Below are positions 29,225 to 38,785 of a stretch of 64,000 bases of DNA, piece by piece. Every line of letters starts with the position of its first letter. The first letter of the stretch is position 1. Origin of the DNA: WHSW01 sp963821345 (GTDB lineage: Bacteria; Actinomycetota; Thermoleophilia; Solirubrobacterales; 70-9); assembly GCA_963821345.1 (NCBI GenBank), contig CAWGDM010000001.1, positions 744,001-808,000 of the forward strand, in the 5' to 3' direction. Position numbers and translations under genes: made by a program. The notes under the pieces were generated by a model. That model saw nothing but the letters and a program-made list of their open reading frames with translations. It was not told where the DNA came from and ran no database searches.

Positions 29225-30757
29225 TCAGGCCAGCCGTCCGGAGAGCGCTCGGCGCCCGGCTCGAGCCCTCGGGGCCGGCTCGGCAGGCGTGCCGGCGGGC
29301 CGCATGAGGCCAAACTCGATCGCCACCGCGGCAACCGCGGCGACCACGACGCCGGCGGTGCTCCCGCCCAGGGCCCCATCGCCGATCAGACCGAGCGCCG
29401 CGTCGACGCCGGCCGCCCAGAGCATCGCGCCGACCAGGGCAAGCGGCAGGTGGCGCGCCGTCAGCACCCAGCCGAGGACCACGGCCGCGGCGGCGAAGAC
29501 GCCCGCGGCGAGCAGTGCGTCGACCGCCCCGAGTGGGGCCAGGACCTCGTCCGCGGCCGCCGAGGCGCTCGCCGACCAGCCGTCGGCAGCGGCGCCTGCC
29601 ATCCCCAGGTCGGGGCCGATTCCAAGTGCCACCGAGGCGGTCAGCATCCACGCCCAGGCGCCGACGCCGAGCGCGGCGCGGGCGAGCGGCGTGGTCCCGG
29701 CGGCGCCGAGGCCGGTCGCGGCCCCGCCGAGCCCGATCGCCGCCAGGAGGGGGGCGGCAAGCGGCGCCAGGGAGCCGAGGGTCGCGCCCGCGATCAATCC
29801 CGGCAGGCTGAGCGCGGCGAGGACCAGGGCCGTACCGGGGACGCCGAGCGGCCCGGCGAGCGCAGCGAGCGCGAGTACGAGCGCGACCAGGGCGCCGATT
29901 CGGCCGCGACCCAGCGACGCGCGAGGCTCGGTCTCCTCGACGCCGGTTGCCGGCAACGAGCGCGACGAATCCAGGCCGGGAATCTCCGCCTCCAGGCACT
30001 CGCGCAGCTCCTCGGGCGTCGGGCGCAGCTCGGGCTCCGGCTCGAGGCAGGCGTCGATGGTGTCAGCGAGACCCTCGGGAAGGTCCGGGCGGCTGGCGCG
30101 CAGGGGCGCCACCGCGGTGCCGATCCGGCGCGCGGTCTGCGCCGGGGTGGCGCCCGCGACCGGATTGGTCCCGGCCCAGCATTCATACGCGGTCAGGGCA
30201 AGCGAGTAGACGTCGGTGGGTGGGCCGGCGAGCTCGCCGTCGGCCTGCTCGGGCGACATGTAGGCGAGCGTGCCCACGACCTCGCCGGCGGCGGTCAGGG
30301 TCGGCGACCCGGCGATCCGCGCGATCCCGAAGTCCATCAGCTTCGCCCGGCGGCCGGCGCGGCGGTCGGTGGCGACGATCACGTTCTGGGGCTTGATGTC
30401 GCGGTGGACGATGCCCCGCCGATGAGCGTGGGCGAGCGCGTCGCAGAGGTCGGCGGTGATCTCGCCGACGTCGCGGTCGCAGAGCATGCCGTCGTGCTCG
30501 AGCCGGGCGAGGGTCTGACCGGAGACGAGCTCGGAGACCAACACCGCGCGGCCGGCATGCTCGCCGAGCTCGTAGAGGGTGACGATCGAGGGGTGGTTGA
30601 GCCGCGCGGCGGCCTGGGCCTCGCGCAGCACCCGGTCGGGCTCGGAGTCCTCGAGCTGCTTCAGCGCAACCTCGCGCTCGAGCCGCTCGTCGTAGGCGCG
30701 GTAGACGGTGCCCATCCCGCCGGTGCCGATCCGCTCGATCACGCGGAAGCGCTCCAT
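29225..30757 (-). CDS. Ser/Thr protein kinase with polytopic membrane C-terminus
   Basis: A 510-residue protein. Kinase domain 4-265: GTGGMGTVYRAYD, Lys33, HRDIKPQN at 118-125, DFG at 142-144 and activation loop AAGEVVGTLAYMSPEQ. From residue about 288 onward the protein is a run of Ala/Gly/Leu-rich hydrophobic helices (eight or more) with almost no soluble domain, ending in a basic tail. No ectodomain is present, so it does not look like a classic receptor. It takes the place upstream of fhaA and may stand in for PknA, which is absent from the operon. Confidence 0.88.
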   Translation of the reverse strand: MERFRVIERIGTGGMGTVYRAYDERLEREVALKQLEDSEPDRVLREAQAAARLNHPSIVTLYELGEHAGRAVLVSELVSGQTLARLEHDGMLCDRDVGEITADLCDALAHAHRRGIVHRDIKPQNVIVATDRRAGRRAKLMDFGIARIAGSPTLTAAGEVVGTLAYMSPEQADGELAGPPTDVYSLALTAYECWAGTNPVAGATPAQTARRIGTAVAPLRASRPDLPEGLADTIDACLEPEPELRPTPEELRECLEAEIPGLDSSRSLPATGVEETEPRASLGRGRIGALVALVLALAALAGPLGVPGTALVLAALSLPGLIAGATLGSLAPLAAPLLAAIGLGGAATGLGAAGTTPLARAALGVGAWAWMLTASVALGIGPDLGMAGAAADGWSASASAAADEVLAPLGAVDALLAAGVFAAAAVVLGWVLTARHLPLALVGAMLWAAGVDAALGLIGDGALGGSTAGVVVAAVAAVAIEFGLMRPAGTPAEPAPRARAGRRALSGRLA

Positions 30758-30872
30758 CACCAGGTCCTGCACCACAACCCTGATCGTTCGCCGCCAGCCG
30801 AGCCTCTCCTGCCGGCGCAAGTCCAGCCGTGGCAGGGTTCATACTTCCCCCGCCGAAGGACCTCGGCACATC

Positions 30873-31943
30873 GTGGCTTTCCTCGACGAGGACGAACTAC
30901 AACCGGCCGGATCCGGCGCGGGACCCCGGAGGCCCGGGTCCGAGCGCCAGCGCCAGCTGTTGCTGCGTCGCGTGATCGCGCTCGCGGTCGGCGTGTTGGT
31001 GGTGATCCTGCTGCTGCTCGCGGTCAAGGGCTGCCTCAACGCCCGCAAGGAGCGCAGCTTCGACAACTACGTCGGCGACCTGCACGCGATCGTCGAGCAG
31101 ACCAACCAGCTCTCAAACGAGTTCTTCGCCAGGCTCCTGGACCCGCCGGCGAACAGCGACGAGACCACGCTCGAGGCTCAGATCGCCTCCGACCGCGGCT
31201 CGGCCGAGAGCCAGCTGCAGCGGGTCGAGGGCCTCGACACGCCGAACGCCCTCTCCGACGCCCAACAGGAGCTCGTGCAGGCGTACGAGCTGCGTCGCGA
31301 CGGGCTCGCCGGGATCGCCGACGACATCCCGGCAGCGCTCGGCGACGCGGGCCGCGAGGAGGCGATCACCCGGATCACCGGCGACATGCGCGGCTTCCTC
31401 GCCAGCGATGTTCTGTACGCCCGCGCCAAGGCCGAGATCGAGAGTGCGCTCACCGAGCAGGGCATCTCTGGTCAGGTGCTCGACAGCGTCTTCCTGCCGG
31501 AGCCGGTCGACCGTTGGATCGACCACCTGCAGCTGGCCACGGTGCTGAGCGCGTTCGCCAGCAGCGCCGGGACCACCCAGGGCATCCACGGCCTCGGTCT
31601 GCTGAGCACGACGATCAACAAGACGACCCTGACCGCCGGCGCGGAGAACCCGGTCTCACTCGGCAGTGGAGCGCCGACGATCTCGATCGAGGTTCAAAAC
31701 CAGGGCGACCAGGAGGAGAAGGAGGTCACGGTCAGCTACTCACTCGGCGGTGGCGCCGTGCCGCTGGAGGGCGAAGGACAGATCAACAATCTCGACGCCC
31801 AGGGGATCGATACCGTCGACCTGACCCTCGACGACCAGCCGGAGACCAACGTGCCGTTGACCCTGGAGGTCGAGGTACTGCCGGTCCCGGGCGAAGAGTC
31901 AGCCGAGAACAACGCGGCGACCTACACGGTCACCTTCAACTGA
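30873..31943 (+). CDS. Single-pass membrane protein with C-terminal CARDB-like domain
   Basis: A 356-residue protein. After a short basic N-terminus comes one helix (VIALAVGVLVVILLLLAVKGC, about 33-53), a long alpha-helical extracytoplasmic region (55-240) rich in Glu/Gln/Leu, and a C-terminal beta-sandwich with ISIEVQNQGDQEEKEVTVSYSL and ENNAATYTVTFN, the CARDB/Ig-like pattern. The GTG at 30873 follows an AAGGA box by 12 bases. It is divergent from the polytopic kinase (115-base gap) and five bases before pheA. Function unknown; scaffold or adhesion is plausible. Confidence 0.75.
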   Translation: MAFLDEDELQPAGSGAGPRRPGSERQRQLLLRRVIALAVGVLVVILLLLAVKGCLNARKERSFDNYVGDLHAIVEQTNQLSNEFFARLLDPPANSDETTLEAQIASDRGSAESQLQRVEGLDTPNALSDAQQELVQAYELRRDGLAGIADDIPAALGDAGREEAITRITGDMRGFLASDVLYARAKAEIESALTEQGISGQVLDSVFLPEPVDRWIDHLQLATVLSAFASSAGTTQGIHGLGLLSTTINKTTLTAGAENPVSLGSGAPTISIEVQNQGDQEEKEVTVSYSLGGGAVPLEGEGQINNLDAQGIDTVDLTLDDQPETNVPLTLEVEVLPVPGEESAENNAATYTVTFN

Positions 31944-31948
31944 CCGGC

Positions 31949-32803
31949 GTGGTCCGGGTCGCCTATCTGGGTCCCGCCGGGACCTTCAGCGAGCAGGCGC
32001 TGCGCGACGCCGCCGGTGAGGCGGCGATCGAGCCGCTGGCGATGTCGACGATCCACGACGCGATCCTGGCGGTCGTCGGCGGCGACGCCGACCGGGCGCT
32101 GGTCCCGTTCGAAAACTCGACCGAGGGCTCGGTGCGCCCGACGCTCGACACGCTCGCCTTCGACGCCCCCGACGTGACCATCGTCGGCGAGCACGACCAG
32201 CCGATCACCAACAGCCTGATCGCGCGCCGCGCGCTCGGGCTGGGCGAGATCGAGGTCGTCGTCTCCCACCCGCAGGCGAGCGCACAGTGTCGGCGCTTCC
32301 TGCGCACCGAGCTCCCCCAGGCCGAGATCCGCGCGGCGGCGAGCACCGCCGACGCGGTCCGCGAGGTCGCCGGATCGCAACGGCCGCTGGCCGCGCTGGG
32401 CGCTGCGTCGGCGGCGGAGATCTACGACTGCGTGGTCCTGCGAGAGGGGGTCGAGGACGAGGCCGGCAACGTGACCCGGTTCGTCTGGATCGCCCCCGCC
32501 GGCACCGAGCCCGGTGGCGGCGGTGAGTGGCGGACCACGCTCAGCTTCTCGGAGCTCGGCGCCGACCATCCTGGCGCCCTGGTCGAGGCGCTGACCGAGT
32601 TCTCGAGCCGGTCGGTGAACCTGACCCGAATCGAGTCCCGTCCGGTGCGCGAGGGCGGGCTCGGGCGTTACATGTTCTTCTGCGACCTCGAGGGCCGGGT
32701 CGCCGACGGGCCCGTCGGTGAGGCGATCGAGGCGCTGCGGGGCAAGGCGGAGAACGTGCGCGTGCTCGGCAGCTACCCGCTCGATTCGCCCGGAGTCCCC
32801 TGA
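31949..32803 (+). CDS. pheA: Prephenate dehydratase
   Basis: A 284-residue mono-functional prephenate dehydratase making phenylpyruvate for phenylalanine synthesis. Catalytic domain 3-180: YLGPAGTFSEQALRDAAG, VPFENSTEGSV and the family's threonine motif at VTRFVWIA. C-terminal ACT domain 190-280 with GALVEALTEFSSRSVNLTRIESRPVREG (the ESRP Phe-binding motif) and YMFFCDLEG, so feedback inhibition by Phe is expected. The GTG start is five bases after the upstream stop. Confidence 0.95.
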   Translation: MVRVAYLGPAGTFSEQALRDAAGEAAIEPLAMSTIHDAILAVVGGDADRALVPFENSTEGSVRPTLDTLAFDAPDVTIVGEHDQPITNSLIARRALGLGEIEVVVSHPQASAQCRRFLRTELPQAEIRAAASTADAVREVAGSQRPLAALGAASAAEIYDCVVLREGVEDEAGNVTRFVWIAPAGTEPGGGGEWRTTLSFSELGADHPGALVEALTEFSSRSVNLTRIESRPVREGGLGRYMFFCDLEGRVADGPVGEAIEALRGKAENVRVLGSYPLDSPGVP

Positions 32804-32836
32804 CGCCGACCCGGGTTCCCCGACCCGGCGCCCAAC

Positions 32837-32842
32837 TACAAT
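32837..32842 (+). promoter_or_regulatory. -10 element of the HNH gene
   Basis: TACAAT nine bases before the ATG at 32852. The expected start site falls within about three bases of the start codon, so the mRNA is leaderless or nearly so. Confidence 0.6.
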
Positions 32843-32851
32843 CCGCGGATC

Positions 32852-33412
32852 ATGGAGGACCTCGCTGACCCCGAGGTAAGCGCGCCCCGCTCGCGCGGCG
32901 GCGTCGTGCGGGGGCGGGTGCTGGTCCTCAACGCGAGCTACGAGCCGATCAACGTCTGCACCGTCCGCCGGGCGGCGGTGCTGGTGCTGAAGTCGCGCGC
33001 CGAGCTGCTCGAGCGCGGCGAGGGCGCGCTGCACTCCGAGCGGCTCGCGCTCGACCGCCCCTGCGTGATCAGGCTGGTCCGCTACGTGCGCATTCCGCGC
33101 GACGTTCACCGGCGCAAGATCACCCGCAAGGCGGTCCTGGCGCGCGACTCCTACACCTGCCAGTACTGCGGCCGCGAGGCGTCCGGGCTGACCGTCGACC
33201 ACGTGATCCCGCGCAGTCGCGGCGGCCAGTCGATCTGGGAGAACATCGTCGCCGCCTGCGCGCCCTGCAACCGCAAGAAGGGCAACCGGATGCCGCGCGA
33301 GGCGGCGATGCACCCGACGCGGCGGCCGACCCCGCCGGGCCCGACGGTCTTCATCCGGATCGCCGCGCCCCGAGTCCCGATCGCCTGGGAGCCGTACCTG
33401 ATCGCGGCCTAG
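32852..33412 (+). CDS. HNH endonuclease family protein
   Basis: A 186-residue protein of the common actinobacterial HNH type. Residues about 12-100 contain VLVLNASYEPINVCTVRRAAVLVLKSRAELLE and RLVRYVRIPRDVHRRKITRKAVLARDSYTCQYCG. The nuclease core is CQYCGREASGLTVDHVIPRSRGG with CAPCNRKKGNR, giving the two zinc CxxC pairs and the DH of HNH. It is not linked to a methylase or toxin-antitoxin gene here. Often conserved in core genomes; role unclear (repair or mobile-element relic). Confidence 0.88.
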   Translation: MEDLADPEVSAPRSRGGVVRGRVLVLNASYEPINVCTVRRAAVLVLKSRAELLERGEGALHSERLALDRPCVIRLVRYVRIPRDVHRRKITRKAVLARDSYTCQYCGREASGLTVDHVIPRSRGGQSIWENIVAACAPCNRKKGNRMPREAAMHPTRRPTPPGPTVFIRIAAPRVPIAWEPYLIAA

Positions 33413-33413
33413 C

Positions 33414-33451
33414 GCGAGGCGTAGCCGAAGCCCCGCCGCTGTTGAGGCGGC
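33414..33451 (-). repeat. Dispersed hairpin repeat, copy B
   Basis: Minus-strand copy of the repeat family, between the convergent HNH and SDR genes. Read on the minus strand it starts GCCGCCTCAAC, with stem-loop CCGCC-TCAACAGC-GGCGG, then GGGCTTCGGCTACGCCTCGC. It is immediately after the HNH stop and reaches the last codon of the SDR gene, so it could serve as a 3'-end structure for both. Confidence 0.75.
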
Positions 33452-34264
33452 TAGTTCGGCGGCCGCTCGGCCTCGGCGAACGTGCGGGCCGCGTCGGCAA
33501 GGCCGGCGCGTCGCGAGAGCCTTTGCATCGCGCCGGGGAAGATCGAGGCGAAGGCGATCAGCGGGCGCACCGGGCGCCGGTTGACGATCACCTCGGGGAC
33601 GTCCTCTTGGATCGCGCGAACGACGGCCTCGCCGACCCGCTCGGGCGGCAGGACGCCGAGCGCCGACGGGATCTCGAGGTCCTCGATCCTGCCCAGCATC
33701 CCGACCTGGCCGATGAAGCCGGGCAGATGACCGAGACCGAGACCGGCTGTCGGCGAGCTCGCCGCGCAGGGAGTGGGTGAAGCCGACGACCCCGTGCTTG
33801 GTCGCGTTGTAGGTATGGAAGTAGGGGGTCGGGATCTTGCCGGCGAGCGAGGCGACGTTGACGACGTGGCCGCGGCCGCGGTCGAGCATCCCGGGCAGCA
33901 CCACGCGGGTCAGCTCCATCAGCGCCAGCAGGTTGACCGAGACGATCGCCTCGAGCTGCTCGCGGGTCTGATCCGCGAACGGGCCCAGGAACTCGAGCCC
34001 GGCGTTGTTGACGAGGATGTCGAGCGGCCCGACCGCCTCGGTCGCGTGGCGGGCGAGCATCTCCAGGCCGGCGGTGTCGGTGAGGTCGGCGCTCAGCCCC
34101 TCCGCCGTCACCCCGGTGGCCCGGACCCGGTCGACCAGCTCGTCTGGGGAGGCGAGATCGGACAGCGCCAGATTCACGCCCTCCGCGGCCAGGGCGGAGG
34201 CGATGTAACCACCGAGGCCGCCGGCGGCGCCGGTAATCAGTGCGTTCGCCCCCCGGAGCTCCAT
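33451..34264 (-). CDS. Short-chain dehydrogenase/reductase, two frame breaks
   Basis: A classical SDR of about 271 residues: TGAAGGLGGYIA (NAD(P) binding), NNAG in VNNAGLEFLGPF, active-site Ser in VNVASLAGKI and YxxxK as YNATK. After SLRGELADS the frame is lost twice: VSVSVICPG lies in a second frame and GFIGQVGMLGRIEDLEIPSALG in the third, which reads as two missing bases at about 33745 and 33721. This differs from the other breaks in the window, which are insertions. The C-terminus is typical (VIVNRRPVRPLIAFASIFPGAMQRL). Substrate unknown. Confidence 0.82.
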
Positions 34265-34297
34265 CGTCGGCCAACCCTACCCGTGCCCGGGAAAGCG

Positions 34298-34329
34298 AAG
34301 GGCCGCCCCGATTACTCAGGGCGGCCCTT
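34298..34329 (-). terminator. Perfect 11-bp hairpin upstream of the SDR gene
   Basis: Arms AAGGGCCGCCC and GGGCGGCCCTT with a 10-base loop. On the minus strand it is followed by CGCTTTCCC rather than a full U-tract. It separates the small-leader region (34330-34560) from the SDR start at 34264, so it probably ends a short transcript. Confidence 0.65.
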
Positions 34330-34486
34330 CCAAGGTGCGATTTCTGGGCGGGTCCCGAATTCGCGGCCGGGTGGGACTCAGTCCGGCCTCCGGCACCCGC
34401 CGGTGCCTGGGGTTGGATTCCGCCAGGCGGCTCGCACGCTGCCCGTCCGGATCGACGGTCGCCCGCCGAGCGAACGGAGCGGCCGA

Positions 34487-34549
34487 CTAGCGGCCCCGCA
34501 CCTCCAGCGTCCCGAAAGTACTGTCACTCAACTTCGGACCACCTCCTTT
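34487..34549 (-). other. Very strong Shine-Dalgarno with 14-codon mini-ORF (candidate leader peptide or small RNA)
   Basis: On the minus strand AAAGGAGGTGGTCC (34549-34536) can pair with nearly the whole 16S rRNA 3' tail, with one G-U wobble. Ten bases after GGAGG is TTG (34531), opening a 14-codon frame that reads MSDSTFGTLEVRGR and stops at 34487. An overlapping GTG frame of about 49 codons also exists. About 190 bases of GC-rich sequence follow before the 34298 hairpin. The rest of the 371-base gap between SDR and the LPG-synthase-like gene shows no other gene. Whether this is translated is not known. Confidence 0.4.
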
Positions 34550-34635
34550 CTCTGGTCCCCCGATTGAAGCAAACGCGGAGGTCGGGGTCGATGAATCCGC
34601 GGGGCGTGACCGGTCTCACGTAATGACGAGGCCGA

Positions 34636-35766
34636 ATGTCAGACGCTGTCGACATGAACCAAACTCCCGACACGGACGTAGTGGGGGTCGAGATGGAACT
34701 CGCGGAACGAGGCGCCTCAACGGCGGCGCGGCTCGGCTACACCTCACAGGCGCAGGGACGCAGGCGGTTGATCGAGATCGGCGTCTTCGCCGCGCTGATC
34801 GTCGGAGCGGTGTTCGCGCTTCCCGGCCTCGGCGACCTTCGCGAGCGGCTGGCCGGCGCCGACCCGCGGCTGATCGCGCTCGCCGCCGCGGTCGAGGTTG
34901 GCTCGTGCCTCGCCTTCGTCGCCGCGTTTCGCGGCGTCTTCTCGCGTCGCCTCGGCTGGCGCTTCTCCTACGAGGTGGCGATGGCCGAACAGGCGGCCAA
35001 CGTGTTGCTGCCGACCGGCGGCGCCGGTGGCCTGGCGCTCGGCGCCTGGGCGCTGCGCCGGATCGGGATGCCGGCCGAGCGGATCGGGCGGCGGACCGTC
35101 GCCTTCTTCCTCATCACCAGCTCGATCAACTTCATCGCCGTGGTCGTGGCCGGGGTCGCCGTCGGCCTCGGGCTGCTGCCCGGACAGCACGCGATGGCGC
35201 TCGCCCTGATCCCGGCCGCGATCACCGCCCTCGGGATCGTCGCGATCGTCCTTCTGCCCCGGCTGCTCGAGCGGGCGGAGGCAGCGGACGGCGGCCGGTT
35301 GCGGCGGGCGCTCGCCTCCGGCCGCGGCCACCTCGCCGGCGGGATCCGCGACGCGGTCGCCCTGCTCGGATCCGGACGGCCCTCGGTGGCGCTGGGCGCG
35401 GTCGGCTACATGGCGCTCGACGTCGTCGCCCTGGCGATCGCGTTTGCCGCGCTCGGCGGGGGCGCGCCGGGCGCGGGCGCCTTCGTGCTCGCGTACGCCC
35501 TCGGCCAGCTCGGCGGCGTGATCCCGGTCCCGGGCGGCGTCGGCGGCACCGACGGCGGGCTGATCCTGGCCTTCGGCCTGCTGGGCACCCCGGTGGCGAT
35601 CAGCGGCGCGGCGGTGATCGCCTACCGCGTCTTCCAGCTCGGCGTCCCGGCGATCCTCGGGCTCGCCGCCTTCGCCCAGCTGCGCCGCAGCCTCGGCGAA
35701 CAGCGCGAGCAGCTGCCCGAGTCGGCGCCGGCGCTCGGCGGCTGCTTCGAGCCCGAGCCCGCCTAG
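34636..35766 (+). CDS. Lysylphosphatidylglycerol synthase transmembrane-region (UPF0104/AglD-like) protein
   Basis: A 376-residue integral membrane protein with about eight helices and the PF03706 marks: AEQAANVLLPTGGAGGLALGAWALRRIGMP and LAYALGQLGGVIPVPGGVGGTDGGLILAFGLLG. It lacks the catalytic LPG synthase domain, so it is a flippase-like membrane unit. Residues about 26-40 (GASTAARLGYTSQA) are encoded by a copy of the dispersed repeat and precede the first helix. TAATGA lies nine bases before the ATG. It is followed after 10 bases by a GNAT gene. Confidence 0.85.
   Translation: MSDAVDMNQTPDTDVVGVEMELAERGASTAARLGYTSQAQGRRRLIEIGVFAALIVGAVFALPGLGDLRERLAGADPRLIALAAAVEVGSCLAFVAAFRGVFSRRLGWRFSYEVAMAEQAANVLLPTGGAGGLALGAWALRRIGMPAERIGRRTVAFFLITSSINFIAVVVAGVAVGLGLLPGQHAMALALIPAAITALGIVAIVLLPRLLERAEAADGGRLRRALASGRGHLAGGIRDAVALLGSGRPSVALGAVGYMALDVVALAIAFAALGGGAPGAGAFVLAYALGQLGGVIPVPGGVGGTDGGLILAFGLLGTPVAISGAAVIAYRVFQLGVPAILGLAAFAQLRRSLGEQREQLPESAPALGGCFEPEPA
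34711..34750 (+). repeat. Dispersed hairpin repeat, copy C
   Basis: Forty-base copy, shorter than copy A by an internal GCTTCGCT-type block. It starts GGCGCCTCAAC, has stem-loop GCGCC-TCAACGGC-GGCGC and ends ACACCTCACAGG. It is translated within the cytoplasmic N-terminus of the LPG-synthase-like protein. Confidence 0.72.
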
Positions 35767-35776
35767 CCTGACGAGG

Positions 35777-36259
35777 GTGAACTGCCGTCCCTGCCGCGAC
35801 GACGAGCGCCCCGAGATCCTGGCAATCGTCAACTCCGCGGCGGCGGCGTACCGCGGGGTGATCCCGGCCGATCGCTGGCGCGAGCCGTACATGGCCGCCG
35901 ACGAGCTCGATGCGGAGATCGCCGCCGGGGTGCGGTTCTTCGGCGTCGACGATGGCGGCGCGCTGGTCGGGGTGATGGGCGTACAGGGGATGGACGGCGT
36001 CGACCTGATCCGCCACGCATACGTGCGTCCCGAAAGCCAGGGTCGCGGCGTCGGTGCGGCGCTGCTCGAGCACCTGCTGGCGCTCAGCGACGGTCCCGTG
36101 CTGGTCGGGACCTGGTCGGCCGCGGATTGGGCGATCGCCTTCTATGAGCGCAATGGGTTCGCGCTCGTCGGTCCGGACCGCAAGGCCGAGCTGCTGAGCA
36201 CCTACTGGACGATTCCCGCGCGCCAGATCGAGACGTCGGTGGTTCTCGAGCGCCGCTAG
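35777..36259 (+). CDS. GNAT family N-acetyltransferase
   Basis: A 160-residue GNAT. The N-terminal CRDDERPEILAIVNSAAAAYRGVIP and acetyl-CoA loop YVRPESQGRGVGAALLEHLL (Q/RxxGxG/A as QGRGVG) are clear; the C-terminal YERNGFALVG is the usual beta-bulge segment. The GTG start at 35777 is 10 bases after the membrane protein stop. Its 3' end overlaps convergent gyrA by four bases. Substrate unknown. Confidence 0.85.
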   Translation: MNCRPCRDDERPEILAIVNSAAAAYRGVIPADRWREPYMAADELDAEIAAGVRFFGVDDGGALVGVMGVQGMDGVDLIRHAYVRPESQGRGVGAALLEHLLALSDGPVLVGTWSAADWAIAFYERNGFALVGPDRKAELLSTYWTIPARQIETSVVLERR

Positions 36260-38785
36260 TCGGTGGCGGGCTTTGCGCCCTCGGCAGCCGCCTCGGCGAC
36301 GACGTCGGCCTCCTCGCCGACGTCGGTCGAGGACGCGACGACCAGGGCGACGGCGCTGACCAGGTCGTCGTCCTTGATGTTCATCACCTTGACGCCCTGG
36401 GTCGCGCGACCCATCTGGGAGATCCCGCCGGCCCTGGTCCGCTGGACCATGCCGTTCTGGGAGATGAACAGGAGGTCCTGGTGCTCGCGAACGATCAGGG
36501 CGCCGGCCAGCCCGCCCTTCTTCTCGGTCAGCTTGATCGTCAGCACGCCCTTCGTCCCGCGGCCCTTGACCGGGTACTCAGCGACCGCCGTGCGCTTGCC
36601 GTAGCCGTTCTCGGTGACGACGAAGAGCTCGGAGTCGTCGTGGGCGACGTCCATCGCCAGGACGCGGTTGGGCTCCTTGCCGATCTTGCCGGAGACGTTC
36701 ATGCCCTTGACCCCGGAGGTGTCGCGGCCCATCGACCGGACCTTGGACTCGCTGAATCGCGAGGCGTGCCCTGACTTCGAGACCAGGAGCAGATCGTCCT
36801 CGCCGCTCGTCAGCCGCACCTGCACCAGTTCGTCGCCGTCGCGGACCTTGATCGCGATGATCCCGTCGGCGCGGATCGGCGTGTTGTAGGCGGTGAACTC
36901 GGTCTTCTTTACCAGGCCCTTGGCGGTCGCGAAGGCGAGGAACTTGTTCTCGGTGAAGTCACGGGTCGGGATCACCGCCATCACCTTCTCGCCGTCTCGT
37001 AGCGGCAGGACGTTGACCAGCGCCCGGCCCTTCGAGGTGCGCGACCCCTCCGGCAGCTCGTAGACCTTGAGCCGGTAGACCTTGCCGCGGTTGGTGAAGA
37101 AGAGCATGAAGTCGTGGGTCGAGCAGATGTGCAGGTGCTCGATGTAGTCGCCCTCCTTCATGTCCATCCCCATCACGCCGACGCCGCCGCGGTGCTGCTG
37201 GCGATAGGTGACCAGCGGCAGCCGCTTGACGTAGCCCGAGTTGGTGATCGAGATCACCATCTGCTGGTCGGCGATCATGTCCTCGATGTTCATGTCGCCG
37301 TCGAAGTGGGTGATCTCGGTCCGCCGCTCGTCGCCGTAGCGCTGATCGACCTCGTCGAGCTCGGTGACGATCAACTCGTCGACCCGGCCCGGATCGCCGA
37401 GGATCGCCCGCAGCTCGGCGATCCGCTCGACCAGCTCCGCGTGCTCTGCGCGCACCTTGTCGGACTCGAGCGCCGTCAGGCGGGCGAGGCGCATGTCGAG
37501 GATCGCCTGGGCCTGCAACTCCGAGAGCTCGAACTTGTCGATCAGGCCGTCGCGCGCGGTGTCGGTGTCGGCGGATGCCCGGATCAGCTCGATCACCGCG
37601 TCGAGGTTGTCGAGCGCGATCAGCAGTCCTTCGAGGATGTGCGCCCGGGCCTCGGCGCGCCGCAGCTCGTACTGGGTGCGGCGGGTGACGACCTCGCGCT
37701 GGTGGACGACGTAGGCCTCGATCAGCTCCTTCAGCGACAGCGTCCGCGGGACGCCGTCGACCAGGGCGACCATGTTGACCCCGAAGGTGTTCTGCATCTG
37801 GGTGTGCTTGTAGAGCTGGTTCAGCACCACCTCGGCGGGGTCGCCGCCGCGCTTCAGCTCGATCACCAGGCGCATCCCGGAGCGGTCGGACTCGTCGCGC
37901 AGATCCGAGATCCCGCTGATCTTCTTCTCGCGCACGAGGTCGGCGATCTTCGTGATCAGGCCACCGTCGCCGCCCTTCTTCACCTGGAACGGCAGCTCGG
38001 AGACGATGATCGCCTCGCGGCCGCCCTTCATCGGCTCGACGTGGGCGCGGGCGCGGACCTTGACCGAGGCGCGGCCGGACGCATAGGCGTCGCGGATCCC
38101 CTCCATGCTCATGATCCCGCCGCCGGGGAAGTCGGGGCCCTTGATGTGCTCCATCAGCCCGGGGAGGTCGATCTCCGGATTGGTCATGTACGCCTTGACC
38201 GCGCCGATCGACTCGCTCAGGTTGTGCGGCGGGATGTTGGTCGCCATCCCGACCGCGATCCCCGAGGAACCGTTGACGAGCAGGTTCGGGAACCGGGCCG
38301 GCAGGACCAGGGGCTCGGACTGTGATTCGTCGTAGTTGGGCCCGAAGTCGACGGTGTCGGCGTCGATGTCGCGCAGCATCTCGGTCGCCAGGCGGGCGAG
38401 CCGCGCCTCCGTGTACCTCATCGCGGCCGCCGGGTCGTCGTCGATCGAGCCGAAGTTGCCCTGGCCGTCGACGAGCGGGTAGCGCAGCGAGAACTCCTGC
38501 GCCATCCGGACCAGCGTGTCGTAGATCGCCGAGTCGCCGTGCGGGTGGTACTTACCCATCACCTCGCCGACGATGAAGGCGCTCTTGCGGTACGGCCGGT
38601 TCGGCTGCAGCGCCAGGTCGTGCATCGCGTAGAGGACCCGCCGGTGGACGGGCTTGAAGCCGTCGCGGACGTCGGGCAGCGCGCGGCCGACGATCACGCT
38701 CATCGCGTAGTCGAGATACGAGCTGCGCATCTCCTGCGTCAGCTCGCGCTCCTCGATCCGCCCGGTCAGAGCATCCAGCGAACCC

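Noticed and set aside
29170..29225. tRNA T-arm-like GGTTCGACCCC between a kinase gene and fhaA
   Set aside because: The flanking bases do not form a 5-bp T-stem, and no acceptor or anticodon arm can be drawn.
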